DNA from: Variovorax beijingensis
GTDB lineage: Bacteria; Pseudomonadota; Gammaproteobacteria; Burkholderiales; Burkholderiaceae_C
Direction of reading: 5' to 3'
Length of the DNA stretch: 64,000 bases
Assembly: GCF_007828835.1 (NCBI RefSeq)
Contig: NZ_VIVL01000006.1
Span: 310,001-374,000, forward strand
Under the pieces are notes generated by a model that was not told the origin of the DNA, did no database searches, and saw only the letters and a program-made list of their open reading frames with translations. A program made the translations under genes and the position numbers. Below are positions 38,946 to 48,053 of this stretch, piece by piece (the first letter of the stretch is position 1; each line of letters starts with the position of its first letter).

Positions 38946-39782
38946 TCAGGCGTTGGAGGGCAGGCCGTTCAGCCGCCACGGGTGGGTGTAGATGACCAGG
39001 TCGTCGCCGCGCACGAAGCCTGCCAGCGTCAGGCCCGCGTCCTGCGCAACCGCCGTGGCCAGCGAGGTCGAGGCCGATACCGCGGCCAGCAGCGGCACGC
39101 CGGCGGCAACGGTCTTCTGCACCATCTCGAAACTCGCCCGGCTGGTCACCGCGATGAAGCCGGTGGAGGCGGGCACGCTGCTTCTTGCGAGCGCGCCGAC
39201 GAGCTTGTCGAGCGCGTTGTGGCGGCCGACGTCCTCGCGCACCAGCAGGGCTTCGCCCTCGACGCTGCACCAGGCAGCCGCATGCACGGCACCCGTCACC
39301 TTCTGCAGCACCTGCAGCGAGGCCAGCTCCCGCATGCCGCGCGCGACGGCGCGGGTCGAGAGCGCCGGGCCCTCGGGCAGGGGCGGCAGCGCGCGCGTGA
39401 CATGCGCCAGGCTCTCGGTGCCGCACAGGCCGCAGCCCGTGCGCCCGGCCATCGAGCGGCGGCGCGCCTTCAGCCGCGCGAAGGCCGCGCTCGCCACCTC
39501 GAGCTTGAGCGTGATGCCTTCGGGGGCGTACGCTTCCTCCACGCCGTAGAGCTCGCCGCGTCCGAGCAGGATGCCCTCGCTGAGCGCGAAGCCCAGCGCG
39601 AAGTCGGCCAGGTCGGTGGGCGTCGCAAGCATCACAGCGTGCGCAATGCCGTTGAACTCCAGCGCGACCGGCACCTCCACGGCCACCCAGTCGCGGTTGT
39701 CGAAGGCCCGGCGGGCGCGCACGCCGCGCACGGGCAGAAGTTCCGCGCTTCCGGGACGCAGTGGGACGTCGGACAGGTTCAC
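38946..39782 (-). CDS. fdhD: Formate dehydrogenase sulfurtransferase FdhD
   Basis: A 278-residue protein that passes sulfur from a cysteine desulfurase to the molybdenum cofactor and is required for active formate dehydrogenase. The active-site loop is RTGCGLCGTESL with the CxxC pair. Other motifs: FNGIAHAVMLATPTDLADFALGF, VTGAVHAAAWC, REDVGRHNALDKLVGA and FIAVTSRASFEMVQK. The GTG start at 39782 overlaps the fdsA stop (GTGA). Upstream frame is fdsA in another frame. Confidence 0.95.
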   Translation of the reverse strand: MNLSDVPLRPGSAELLPVRGVRARRAFDNRDWVAVEVPVALEFNGIAHAVMLATPTDLADFALGFALSEGILLGRGELYGVEEAYAPEGITLKLEVASAAFARLKARRRSMAGRTGCGLCGTESLAHVTRALPPLPEGPALSTRAVARGMRELASLQVLQKVTGAVHAAAWCSVEGEALLVREDVGRHNALDKLVGALARSSVPASTGFIAVTSRASFEMVQKTVAAGVPLLAAVSASTSLATAVAQDAGLTLAGFVRGDDLVIYTHPWRLNGLPSNA

Positions 39783-42652
39783 TTGGCGGCCGCCGTTTCT
39801 TCGATGCGCCTGCTCAGCAGCTCTTCCTGCAGAGCGTTGAACCGGCTGTACTCCTGCTGCCATTCGGAAGGCTGCATCACCGGCATCACCTGCACCGCGG
39901 TCACCTTGAACTCGGGGCAGTTGGTGGCCCAGTCGGAGTTGTCGGTGGTGATCACGTTGGCGCCCGATTCGGGGAAGTGGAAGGTGGTGTAGACCACGCC
40001 CGGCTGCACGCGCTCGGTGATGGTGGCCCGCAGCACGGTTTCGCCGGCGCGGCTGCGGATGCCGACCCAGTCGCCCTCGGCGATGCCGCGGTCCTCGGCG
40101 TCGGCCGGGTGGATCTCGAGGCGGTCCTCGCTGTGCCACTGGTTGTTGTCGGTGCGGCGGGTCTGCGCGCCCACGTTGTACTGCGACAGGATGCGCCCGG
40201 TGGTCAGGATCAGCGGGTACATGCGCGTGACCTTCTCGTCCGTTGGCACGTACTGCGTGATGATGAACTTGCCCTTGCCGCGCACGAACTCGCCGACGTG
40301 CATGGTCGGTGTGCCTTCGGGCGCAGCCTCGTTGCAGGGCCACTGCACGCTGCCGAGCTTCGCGAGCTTGGCGTAGCTCACGCCCGCGAAGGTGGGCGTG
40401 AGTGCGGCGATTTCGTTCATGATCTCTTCGGCGCTCGCATAGTTCATGGGATAGCCCAGCGCGTTGGAGAGCAGCTGCGTCACCTCCCAGTCGGCATAGC
40501 CGGCCTTGGGTGGCATGACCTTGGTGACGCGCGAGATGCGGCGCTCGGCGTTGGTGAAGGTACCGTCCTTCTCCAGGAACGACGCGCCCGGCAGGAACAC
40601 GTGGGCGTACTTGGCGGTTTCGTTCAGGAACAGGTCCTGCACCACGATGCATTCCATCGCCATCAGGGCCTCGGCCACGTGCTGCGTGTTCGGGTCCGAC
40701 TGGACCACGTCCTCGCCCTCGCAGTACAGGCCCTTGAAGCTGCCGGTGATGGCGGCATCGAACATGTTGGGAATGCGCAGCCCCGGCTCGGCGCGCAGCG
40801 CCACGCCCCAGGCGTCTTCGAAGCTGCCGCGCGCGGTGCTGTCCGACACATGGCGGTAGCCCGGCAGCTCGTGCGGGAACGAGCCCATGTCGCAGGAGCC
40901 CTGCACGTTGTTCTGGCCGCGCAGCGGATTCACGCCCACGCCTTCGCGGCCCACGTTGCCGGTGGCCATGGCGAGGTTGGCGATGCCCATCACCATGGTC
41001 GAGCCCTGGCTGTGCTCCGTCACGCCCAGGCCGTAGTAGATGGCGGCATTGCGCTTGCCGCCGTGGCCCTTGGCAAACAGCCGCGCGGCGGCGCGCAGCT
41101 CGGCCGCCGGCACGCCGGTCACTGCTTCCATGGCCTCGGGCGAGTTGGCCGGGCGCGCAACGAACTCCCGCCACTCGTTGAACGACTTGGGCTCGCAGCG
41201 CTCGGCCACGAAGGCTTCGTCGACCAGGCCTTCGGTCACGATCACATGCGCCATGGCGCTGATCACCGCCACGTTGGTGCCGGGCTTGAGCTTGAGATGA
41301 TGGTCGGCCTTGACGTGGGGCGACTTCACCAGGTCGATGGTGCGCGGGTCGATCACGATCAGCCGTGCACCGGCGCGCAGGCGGCGCTTCATGCGCGACG
41401 CGAACACCGGGTGGCCGTCGGACGGGTTGGCGCCGATCACCATGATCACGTCCGACTTCTCGACCGACTTGAAAGTCTGCGTGCCGGCCGATTCGCCCAT
41501 CGTCTGCTTCAGGCCATAGCCGGTGGGCGAGTGGCACACGCGCGCGCAGGTGTCGACGTTGTTGTTGCCGAAGGCCGCGCGCACCAGCTTCTGGACCAGG
41601 TAGCCCTCTTCGTTGGTGCAGCGCGAGGACACCAGCCCGCCGATGGAATCGGTGCCGTACTTCGCCTGGATGCGGCGGAACTCGCTGGCGGCGTGGTTGA
41701 CGGCTTCGTCCCAGCTCACCTCGCGCCACGGATCGGTGATCCTGCTGCGGATCATGGGCTTGAGCACGCGGTCCTTGTGGGTGGCGTAGCCCCAGGCAAA
41801 GCGGCCCTTCACGCACGAGTGGCCTTCGTTGGCCTTGCCGTCCTTCCAGGGCACCATGCGCACCACTTCGTTGCCCTTCATCTCGGCCTTGAAGCCGCAG
41901 CCCACGCCGCAATAGGCGCAGGTGGTGATGGCGCTGTGCTCGGCCTGGCCCAGCCAGATCACCGATTTTTCCTGCAGCGTGGCCGTGGGGCAGGCCTGCA
42001 CGCAGGCGCCGCAGCTCACGCATTCGGATTCCATGAAGGGCTGGTCCTGGCCCGCCGATACGCGCGACTCGAAGCCGCGGCCGCTGATGGTGAGCGCGAA
42101 GGTGCCCTGCGTTTCTTCGCAGGCGCGCACGCAGCGGTTGCAGACAATGCACTTGGCCGGGTCGTAGGTGAAGTAGGGGTTGGACTCGTCCTTGGCGCTC
42201 TTCAGATGGTTGGCGCCGTCATACCCGTAGCGCACGTTGCGCAGCCCGGTGACGCCCGCCATGTCCTGCAGTTCGCAGTCGCCGTTGGCGGCGCAGGTGA
42301 GGCAGTCGAGCGGATGGTCGGAGATGTAGAGCTCCATCACGCCCTTGCGCAGCTCCTGCAGCCTCGGGCTCTGCGTGCGCACCTTCATGCCGGCCTCGGC
42401 CGGCGTGGTGCACGACGCCGGATAGCCCTTGCGTCCGTCGATCTCCACCAGGCAGAGCCGGCAGGAGCCGAAGGGCTCCAGGCTGTCGGTCGCGCACAGC
42501 TTGGGCACCTGCACGCCCGCATCGACCGCGGCGCGCATCAGCGAGGTGCCCTTGGCCACCGTCACCGGCATGCCGTCGATCTCGAGCGTGACTTCCTCGG
42601 TGGATTCGCGCCTGGGCGTGCCGTGGTCGATGTCTTGCGATGGGTTCAGCAT
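39779..42652 (-). CDS. fdsA: NAD-dependent formate dehydrogenase alpha subunit (molybdenum)
   Basis: A 957-residue catalytic subunit that oxidises formate to CO2 at a bis-MGD molybdenum centre. Order of sites: N-terminal [2Fe-2S] (Cys53, Cys64, Cys67, Cys81), His-Cys [4Fe-4S] in HPLDCLTCAANGDC, two [4Fe-4S] in CIVCNRCVRAC and CVSCGACVQAC, another in CAYCGVGCG with GHSCVKG, and the Mo-ligand Cys373 followed by His374 (ARVCHSPTGYG). The product is cytosolic (no signal peptide). The length matches FdsA of Cupriavidus and Rhodobacter. It overlaps fdhD downstream and is 28 bases after fdsB. Confidence 0.97.
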   Translation of the reverse strand: MLNPSQDIDHGTPRRESTEEVTLEIDGMPVTVAKGTSLMRAAVDAGVQVPKLCATDSLEPFGSCRLCLVEIDGRKGYPASCTTPAEAGMKVRTQSPRLQELRKGVMELYISDHPLDCLTCAANGDCELQDMAGVTGLRNVRYGYDGANHLKSAKDESNPYFTYDPAKCIVCNRCVRACEETQGTFALTISGRGFESRVSAGQDQPFMESECVSCGACVQACPTATLQEKSVIWLGQAEHSAITTCAYCGVGCGFKAEMKGNEVVRMVPWKDGKANEGHSCVKGRFAWGYATHKDRVLKPMIRSRITDPWREVSWDEAVNHAASEFRRIQAKYGTDSIGGLVSSRCTNEEGYLVQKLVRAAFGNNNVDTCARVCHSPTGYGLKQTMGESAGTQTFKSVEKSDVIMVIGANPSDGHPVFASRMKRRLRAGARLIVIDPRTIDLVKSPHVKADHHLKLKPGTNVAVISAMAHVIVTEGLVDEAFVAERCEPKSFNEWREFVARPANSPEAMEAVTGVPAAELRAAARLFAKGHGGKRNAAIYYGLGVTEHSQGSTMVMGIANLAMATGNVGREGVGVNPLRGQNNVQGSCDMGSFPHELPGYRHVSDSTARGSFEDAWGVALRAEPGLRIPNMFDAAITGSFKGLYCEGEDVVQSDPNTQHVAEALMAMECIVVQDLFLNETAKYAHVFLPGASFLEKDGTFTNAERRISRVTKVMPPKAGYADWEVTQLLSNALGYPMNYASAEEIMNEIAALTPTFAGVSYAKLAKLGSVQWPCNEAAPEGTPTMHVGEFVRGKGKFIITQYVPTDEKVTRMYPLILTTGRILSQYNVGAQTRRTDNNQWHSEDRLEIHPADAEDRGIAEGDWVGIRSRAGETVLRATITERVQPGVVYTTFHFPESGANVITTDNSDWATNCPEFKVTAVQVMPVMQPSEWQQEYSRFNALQEELLSRRIEETAAAK

Positions 42653-42680
42653 GGGATGTCTCCTCTGTTCGTCTCGTCGG

Positions 42681-44237
42681 TCAGGCTGCGGCGCGGTCGG
42701 GGGCTTCGATGCCGAAGTCCTCGGGGTAGTGATTGATGGCCGACAGCACGGGGTAGGGCGTCATGCCGCCCATGGCGCAGAGCGAGCCGTGCAGCATGGT
42801 GTCGCACAGGTCGCGCAGGAGAACGACCTGCTGCGGCCGGTTCTGGTTGCTGGTGATCTTGTCGATCACTTCCACGCCGCGCGTGGAGCCGATGCGGCAG
42901 GGCGTGCACTTGCCGCAGGACTCGATCGCGCAGAATTCCATCGCGTAGCGGGCCAGCTGCGACATGTCGGCCGTGTCGTCGTGCACCACGATGCCGCCGT
43001 GCCCGACCACCGCGCCCACGGCGGCATAGGCCTCGTAGTCCAGCGGCAGGTCCCACTGCGATTCGGGCACGTAGGCGCCCAGCGGACCGCCCACCTGCAC
43101 CGCCTTGATCGGCCGGCCGCTCGCGCTGCCGCCGCCGAAGTCGTAGAGCAGTTCGCGCAGGCTCAGGCCGAAGGCCTTCTCGACCAGGCCGCCATGCCTG
43201 ATGTTGCCGGCCAGCTGGAACGGCAGCGTGCCGCGGGAGCGGCCCATGCCGTAGTGCTTGTAGAAGTCCGCGCCGCGCGCCAGGATGAGGGGCACCGAGG
43301 CCAGCGTGATCACGTTGTTGATCACGGTCGGCTGGCCGAACAGGCCCTGCAGCGCCGGCAGCGGCGGCTTGGCGCGCACGATGCCGCGGCGGCCTTCCAG
43401 GCTTTCGAGCAGCGCGGTTTCCTCGCCGCACACATAGGCGCCGGCCGCCTTGCGCACGGTCAGGCGGAAGCTGCGGCCCGAGCCCAGGATGTCGTCGCCC
43501 ACGAAGCCGGCTTGCTCGGCATGGCGGATGGCCTCGTTGATGGTGGCAATGGCATGCGGGTATTCCGAGCGCACATAGACGTAGCCCTCGGTCGCGCCGG
43601 TCGCAAGGCCCGCGATGGCCATGCCTTCCACCAGCATCAGCGGATCGCCTTCCATCGTCATGCGGTCCGAGAAGGTGCCCGAGTCGCCTTCGTCCGCATT
43701 GCAGACGATGTATTTCTGCGGCGCCTCCGCGGCCAGCACCGTCTTCCACTTGATCCCGGCCGGGAATGCGGCGCCGCCGCGGCCGCGCAGGCCGGAGTCC
43801 AGCACCTGCTGAACGATCTCGGCCGGAGCGAGGGTGAGCGCGCGGCGCAGCCCCGCGAAGCCTTCGTGCGCCTCGTAGTCGGCCACGGACACCGGATCGG
43901 TCACGCCCATGCGGGCGAAGGTCAGGCGCTCCTGTTTCTTCAGGTACGGAATCTCTTCGGTCAGGCCCAGGTTCAGCGCATGCGCGCCGCCCGAAAGAAA
44001 GCTGGCGTCGAACAGGCCGGCGACGTCGGCACCCGTGACCGGGCCGTAGGCCACGCGGCCTTGCGGCGTGGCCACTTCGACCAGCGTCTCCAGCCAGAAC
44101 AGGCCGCGCGAACCGTTGCGCACGATGCGCACATCGGCGTTGCGTGCACGGGCTTGCGCCGCGATCTGCCGGGCCACCCGGTCGGCGCCGACCGCCAGCG
44201 CCGCGGAGTCGCGGGGGACATAGACGGTGGTGGTCAT
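42681..44237 (-). CDS. fdsB: NAD-dependent formate dehydrogenase beta subunit (diaphorase)
   Basis: A 518-residue NuoF-like subunit that passes electrons from the iron-sulfur clusters to NAD. It has an N-terminal thioredoxin-like [2Fe-2S]-type domain lacking obvious ligands, the FMN/NADH site RGRGGAAFPAGIKWK, CNADEGDSGTFSDR, YVCGEETALLESLEG, and a C-terminal [4Fe-4S] site ESCGKCTPCRIGSTRG with a fourth Cys in DTMLHGSLCAMGG. Its ATG overlaps the fdsG stop by four bases. Confidence 0.96.
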   Translation of the reverse strand: MTTTVYVPRDSAALAVGADRVARQIAAQARARNADVRIVRNGSRGLFWLETLVEVATPQGRVAYGPVTGADVAGLFDASFLSGGAHALNLGLTEEIPYLKKQERLTFARMGVTDPVSVADYEAHEGFAGLRRALTLAPAEIVQQVLDSGLRGRGGAAFPAGIKWKTVLAAEAPQKYIVCNADEGDSGTFSDRMTMEGDPLMLVEGMAIAGLATGATEGYVYVRSEYPHAIATINEAIRHAEQAGFVGDDILGSGRSFRLTVRKAAGAYVCGEETALLESLEGRRGIVRAKPPLPALQGLFGQPTVINNVITLASVPLILARGADFYKHYGMGRSRGTLPFQLAGNIRHGGLVEKAFGLSLRELLYDFGGGSASGRPIKAVQVGGPLGAYVPESQWDLPLDYEAYAAVGAVVGHGGIVVHDDTADMSQLARYAMEFCAIESCGKCTPCRIGSTRGVEVIDKITSNQNRPQQVVLLRDLCDTMLHGSLCAMGGMTPYPVLSAINHYPEDFGIEAPDRAAA

Positions 44238-44698
44238 GAGGCGCTCCGCGCTTCCTCGACGATGCCGTCGAACCGTGCCGGCGTGATGCGCGCATGCACC
44301 TCATCGTTCACCGCGATGGCGGGCGACGAGGCGCACAGGCCGAGGCAGAACACCGGCTCCAGCGAGTACTGGCCGTCCGCCGACGTGCCGTGCACACCGC
44401 AGCCCAGGCGTTGCTCGGCATGCGCGAGCAGCGCATCCGCACCCATGGCCTTGCAGGCCTCTGCTCGGCAGACCTGCACCAGCAGCCGGCCTGCCGGGGC
44501 CGAGCGGAAGTGGTGGTAGTAGCTGACCACGCCATGCACCTCGGCACGCGACAGGTTGAACTGCTCGGCGATGAGGGGGACGGCGTCGGGCGGAACATGC
44601 CCCAGCGCGTCCTGGATGCCGTGCAGCGCAGGAAGCAGCCCGCCCGGGGTGTCCTTGTGCGCAGCGGCGATGGATGCCGCGATGCCCAGATTGTTCAT
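44234..44698 (-). CDS. fdsG: NAD-dependent formate dehydrogenase gamma subunit
   Basis: A 154-residue NuoE-like subunit with a [2Fe-2S] cluster bound by cysteines in VQVCRAEACKAMG and VFCLGLCASSPA. Other motifs: LPALHGIQDALGHVPPDAVPLIAEQFNL-like region split over HG and VSYYHHFRSAPAGR. It is first in the fdsGBA-fdhD-fdsD operon and is preceded by AGGAGA at a normal distance. The operon is divergent from the regulator at 44821. Confidence 0.95.
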   Translation of the reverse strand: MNNLGIAASIAAAHKDTPGGLLPALHGIQDALGHVPPDAVPLIAEQFNLSRAEVHGVVSYYHHFRSAPAGRLLVQVCRAEACKAMGADALLAHAEQRLGCGVHGTSADGQYSLEPVFCLGLCASSPAIAVNDEVHARITPARFDGIVEEARSAS

Positions 44699-44806
44699 AT
44701 GCTTTGAATCTCCTAATGTTGGAGCTGCAATACCGTGGTGGCGCGAGTCTATGGAGAGGCATCGAATGCCACAATATGAGGCGTTCAGCCCAATAAATAT
44801 GCTTTG
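44697..44806. promoter_or_regulatory. fds divergent control region with 100-base-spaced direct repeat
   Basis: The 122 bases between fdsG and the divergent regulator contain ATATGCTTTG twice, at 44697-44706 and 44797-44806, exactly 100 bases apart. The first copy overlaps the fdsG start codon and the second lies 14 bases before the regulator start. They may be binding sites for the regulator, or partly chance. The local sequence is AT-rich compared with the genes. Confidence 0.35.
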
Positions 44807-44820
44807 GAAAGCCGAAACTC

Positions 44821-45936
44821 ATGCATGAAGTGCACATCAGGCCGCAATGGACCATCCGCCAGGCCGACGGCGCGGCGCTGGCGCCGCGGGTGATCGAACT
44901 GCTGGTGCAGGTGCTGGAGCACGGCAGCCTGTCCAGCGCCTGCACCGTTTCCGGTGTGTCCTACCGCCACGCCTGGGAGCTGATCCGGCAGGGCGAAGCC
45001 ATGTTCGGCCAGCCGCTGGTGGCGATGCAGCGCGGCAAGGGTTCCAGCCTCACGCCACTGGGTGAAAAGCTGGTGTGGGCCGACCGCCGCATCACCGCGC
45101 GCCTGTCGCCGCTCCTGGATTCGCTGGCCTCCGAACTGGGCGCGGAAATCGAGAAGCTGATTCCCACCGCGCCCACGCTGCTGCGCATCCACGCGAGCCA
45201 TGGCTTCGCCATCGAGGCGCTGCATGGCTTCCTGGCCGCGGCGCAGGTGCCGGGCGACCTGCGCTACTGCGGCAGCGAGGAAGCCGTGGCCTCGCTGCAC
45301 CACGGCAGCTGCGACGTGGCGGGCTTCCATGTGCCGCTGGGCGCGTTCGAGGCCGAAGCCGTCGCGCACTACGGTTCCTGGCTCAACGCCGATACGCAGA
45401 AAGTCATCGGCATGGCGACGCGGCACCAGGGCCTGATGGTGGCGCCCGGCAACCCGAAGAAGATCTACACGCTGGCCGACCTGGCGCGCCCCGATGTCCG
45501 CTTCATCAACCGGCAGGCGGGCTCGGGCACACGCTATCTGTTCGACCTCCAGTTGCGCGAGCAGGGCATCGCGCCCGAAGCCATCAAGGGCTACGAGCAG
45601 TGCGAGTTCACGCACGCGGCCGTCGCGGCCTTCGTGGCCAGCGGCATGGCCGACGCGGGCTACGGCGTGGAAACGCCGGCGCGCCAGTTCAAGCTCGACT
45701 TCATCTCCAACCAGGTGGAGCGCTATTTCCTGCTGTGCGAGGAGCGCTCGCTTGCCGCGCCGATCGTGCGGCGGATGCTGGACATCCTGCAGAGCGAGGC
45801 CTACCAGAGCGCCGTGAACCGCCTGCCGGGCTACCAGGCGGTGAACTGCGGCCGCGTGCTGTCGCTGGCGGAGGCCTTCGAGTCGCTTCGCCCCGCGGCG
45901 GCCGGCAAGCGCCGCACGGCCACGCGATCCAGGTAG
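44821..45936 (+). CDS. Regulator with ModE-like HTH and periplasmic-binding-like domain (FdsR-type)
   Basis: A 371-residue regulator. The N-terminal 110 residues form a ModE/LysR-like winged helix (LVQVLEHGSLSSACTVSGVSYRHAWELI, LTPLGEKLVWADRRI). The rest is a PBP-like domain (PF12727/COG1910-like): LRIHASHGFAIEALHGFL, LHHGSCDVAGFHVPLG, INRQAGSGTRYLFD, HAAVAAFVASGMADAGYGVE. Such proteins often answer to molybdate or molybdenum cofactor. It is divergent from the molybdenum-dependent fds operon, so it most likely controls it. It ends in a basic tail. Confidence 0.85.
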   Translation: MHEVHIRPQWTIRQADGAALAPRVIELLVQVLEHGSLSSACTVSGVSYRHAWELIRQGEAMFGQPLVAMQRGKGSSLTPLGEKLVWADRRITARLSPLLDSLASELGAEIEKLIPTAPTLLRIHASHGFAIEALHGFLAAAQVPGDLRYCGSEEAVASLHHGSCDVAGFHVPLGAFEAEAVAHYGSWLNADTQKVIGMATRHQGLMVAPGNPKKIYTLADLARPDVRFINRQAGSGTRYLFDLQLREQGIAPEAIKGYEQCEFTHAAVAAFVASGMADAGYGVETPARQFKLDFISNQVERYFLLCEERSLAAPIVRRMLDILQSEAYQSAVNRLPGYQAVNCGRVLSLAEAFESLRPAAAGKRRTATRSR

Positions 45937-46015
45937 AAGAGGCGCTCTTCCGCTGTCAGCAGAAAGCACTCAGCAACTCGTTCGTCGCAACTTCGCGACA
46001 AAGCAGGCTCAAAAG

Positions 46016-46033
46016 TAACCATCTGTATGGTTA
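46016..46033. promoter_or_regulatory. Perfect palindrome upstream of a lipoprotein gene
   Basis: TAACCAT-CTGT-ATGGTTA is a perfect inverted repeat with a four-base centre, 80 bases after the regulator stop and 38 bases before the lipoprotein ATG. It may be an operator or an AT-rich weak hairpin. No matching copy was seen elsewhere in the window. Confidence 0.35.
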
Positions 46034-46071
46034 AATCGCCCGAACTATCGCGAAGAGGACGAGGGATCTCC

Positions 46072-46743
46072 ATGAAGCTGCTGCTGAGCATCGTGTGCGC
46101 CGTTGTTGCGTTGGCAGGGTGCGCCAGCACGCCGCCCACGCCGACCCAACCCGGCACCGGAACCGGGCTGTCTTACGTGCCCATGGTCGCCATGGAAGGC
46201 GTGGACCGGGCCCGCTACGACAGCGACGTGGCCGATTGCCGCACGGCCGCGATGCGGATCACCGCGCGCAGCGAAACCGGCGACGCCATGTGGCTTGCGC
46301 TGGGCCTGGGATTGATCACCGTGCATGGACAGGGCATCGTGGCTGCGGCCTCGTACACCGGCATTTCGGCTGCGGTGATCGACATGTCCTACCGGCCCAG
46401 CGCGGAGCTGGTTGCCGAGCACCAGCAGATCGCCGTGGTGCACTGCATGGCCAAGCGCGGCTACCGCAACCTCGACCCGAACGTGCGCGACACCTTCTAC
46501 GGACATGCCTTCAACCCGGAAGTGGTGCTCGCGCCGCGCAGGACCGGGGTCGACACCTACAACGCCGAAGTGCTTGCCAAGGCCGGGCAGTGCAGCATCC
46601 AGCCGCGCGCCGAGCTCACGGCCAAGGGCCCGGGCTACGAGTCGTACAGCGTGCCCTGCTCGAACGGCACGGCCTGGGCCGTGCGCTGCGAATTCGGCAA
46701 GTGCCGCGTGCTGGGCCAGTCGGCCGTCCGGCGCTCCTCCTGA
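46072..46743 (+). CDS. Predicted lipoprotein, function unknown
   Basis: A 223-residue lipoprotein with a type II signal peptide ending in the lipobox VALAGCAS (Cys at about residue 20). The mature part has a Pro/Thr-rich linker, a Gly/Ala-rich hydrophobic segment (MWLALGLGLITVHGQGIVAAASYTG) resembling glycine-zipper domains, and cysteines in DVADCRTAA, VVHCMAKRGY, GQCSIQ and VPCSNGTAWAVRCEFGKC. I do not recognise a named family. The ATG at 46072 is chosen because it starts the signal peptide; an upstream ATG at 46027 lies in the palindrome region. It converges with the PPK2 gene. Confidence 0.8.
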   Translation: MKLLLSIVCAVVALAGCASTPPTPTQPGTGTGLSYVPMVAMEGVDRARYDSDVADCRTAAMRITARSETGDAMWLALGLGLITVHGQGIVAAASYTGISAAVIDMSYRPSAELVAEHQQIAVVHCMAKRGYRNLDPNVRDTFYGHAFNPEVVLAPRRTGVDTYNAEVLAKAGQCSIQPRAELTAKGPGYESYSVPCSNGTAWAVRCEFGKCRVLGQSAVRRSS

Positions 46744-46758
46744 CGGCGCGGGCGCTCG

Positions 46759-47565
46759 TCACTTGATGAGCATGCCCTTGAGCGCGGGGTCGGCGGGCGG
46801 CGCCTTGAGCTTCATCTGCCGCAGGATCTTCATCAGGAGCCGCGCGATCATCAGGTTGCGGTGCCGCTTGTTGTTGGCCGGTATCACGTACCAGGGCGCG
46901 TGCTCGGTCGAGGTGGCCCGCAGTGCCTTGTCGTAGGCCTGCTGGTAGGCGCTCCACTTGGTGCGCACCTCGAGGTCGCCCACATTGAACTTCCATTGCT
47001 TGCCGGGCGTGTCGATGCGCGCCTGCAGGCGTTCGCGCTGCGTGTCCTTGTCGATGTGCAGCATGCACTTGACGATCACCGTGCCGGTCTCGACGAGCAG
47101 GCGCTCGAAATCGTTGATCTGCGCATAGCGCCGCTGGGTCTCGGCCTTGTCGATCCAGCCTTCGACCACGGGCACCAGCACGTCCTCGTAATGACTGCGG
47201 TTCCAGACCGCGATCTCGCCGCTGCGCGGCACCACTGCATGGCAGCGCCAGAGGTAGTCGTGCGCGCGCTCGTCGTCGCTGGGTGCCTTGAAGGCGGTGA
47301 CGCGCACACCCAGCGGGGAGGTGCGCGAGAACACCCAGCGAACGGTGCCGTCCTTGCCGCTGGTGTCCATGCCCTGCAGCACCAGCAGGACCTTGCGGCG
47401 GCCCTCGGCATGCAGCAGGTTCTGCATCTCGTCGAGCTCGATGGCCAGGGCGTCGATCTCGGCGAGCTGGGCGGCTTCGTTGCCGTCCAGGAACGGAGAT
47501 TCGCCGGGGTCCACCTGCGAGAGTTTGAACTTGCTGTCGACGCGGTATTTCTTGAAGCTGGCCAT
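46759..47565 (-). CDS. ppk2: Polyphosphate kinase 2 family protein
   Basis: A 268-residue PPK2-family phosphotransferase, which moves phosphate between polyphosphate and nucleotides. Walker A is LQGMDTSGKDGTVRWVF near residue 70, the lid region VTAFKAPSDDERAHDYLWRCH and Walker B/catalytic VWNRSHYEDVLVP follow, then WKFNVGDLEVRTKW and WYVIPANNKRHRN. The sequence pattern is closer to the AMP/ADP-phosphorylating class III group than to class I, but substrate is not certain. It lies 49 bases downstream of the S4 gene. Confidence 0.9.
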   Translation of the reverse strand: MASFKKYRVDSKFKLSQVDPGESPFLDGNEAAQLAEIDALAIELDEMQNLLHAEGRRKVLLVLQGMDTSGKDGTVRWVFSRTSPLGVRVTAFKAPSDDERAHDYLWRCHAVVPRSGEIAVWNRSHYEDVLVPVVEGWIDKAETQRRYAQINDFERLLVETGTVIVKCMLHIDKDTQRERLQARIDTPGKQWKFNVGDLEVRTKWSAYQQAYDKALRATSTEHAPWYVIPANNKRHRNLMIARLLMKILRQMKLKAPPADPALKGMLIK

Positions 47566-47614
47566 CAATCCGGACTCCGTGCAAAAGCACGCAGCGTACG
47601 CGATCGGCACCCGG

Positions 47615-48049
47615 TCAGCGGTCGCTGTCGTCCGGATCGATGGAAGCGCTCCAGCGGCTGTCCCATTCGGCATGCCGAGCGGCGCCGTCGAGCTCGCGCC
47701 GGTCGCGCTTGGTGGGCCGGCCCTGCTCGATGGCCAGCGCCGGCTCGCTGCCCATGCGGCGCTGCTCGCGCAGGGCCGCCTGCGCGGCAATGCTTTCGGG
47801 CGTTTCTTCGTAGAGCTGCTGCGCCACCGGCGCCGGCCCGCGCTGGCCGCTCAGGCCGCGCACCGTGACGGTTCGCGTCACGGCGCCCAGGCGGATGGCC
47901 ACCGTGTCTCCCGGCTTGACCTCGCGCGAGGCCTTGGCGATGTCGCCGTTGACCTGCACCCGGTTCTTGCCGATTTCGTCCGCAGCCAGCGAGCGCGTCT
48001 TGAAGAAGCGGGCGGCCCAGAGCCATTTGTCGATGCGCAGGCGATCCAT
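47615..48049 (-). CDS. hslR: S4-domain RNA-binding heat shock protein (HslR-type)
   Basis: A 144-residue protein starting MDRLRIDKWLWAARFFKTR, the standard N-terminus of HslR/Hsp15, with an S4 RNA-binding fold (LAADEIGKNRVQVNGDIAKASREVKPGDTV split across the loop) and a basic C-terminus (GRPTKRDRRELDGAARH). Hsp15 binds stalled 50S subunits carrying nascent chains. The start lies four bases after the stop of the histidine kinase gene, but a separate function is likely. Length is typical. Confidence 0.88.
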   Translation of the reverse strand: MDRLRIDKWLWAARFFKTRSLAADEIGKNRVQVNGDIAKASREVKPGDTVAIRLGAVTRTVTVRGLSGQRGPAPVAQQLYEETPESIAAQAALREQRRMGSEPALAIEQGRPTKRDRRELDGAARHAEWDSRWSASIDPDDSDR

Positions 48050-48053
48050 AGGT

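Noticed and set aside
39761-42736. A 991-codon open frame on the plus strand antisense to fdsA
   Set aside because: It has low-complexity Ala/Gly/Arg/His-rich translation typical of the antisense of a high-GC gene, while the minus strand encodes a full FdsA with all cofactor motifs.
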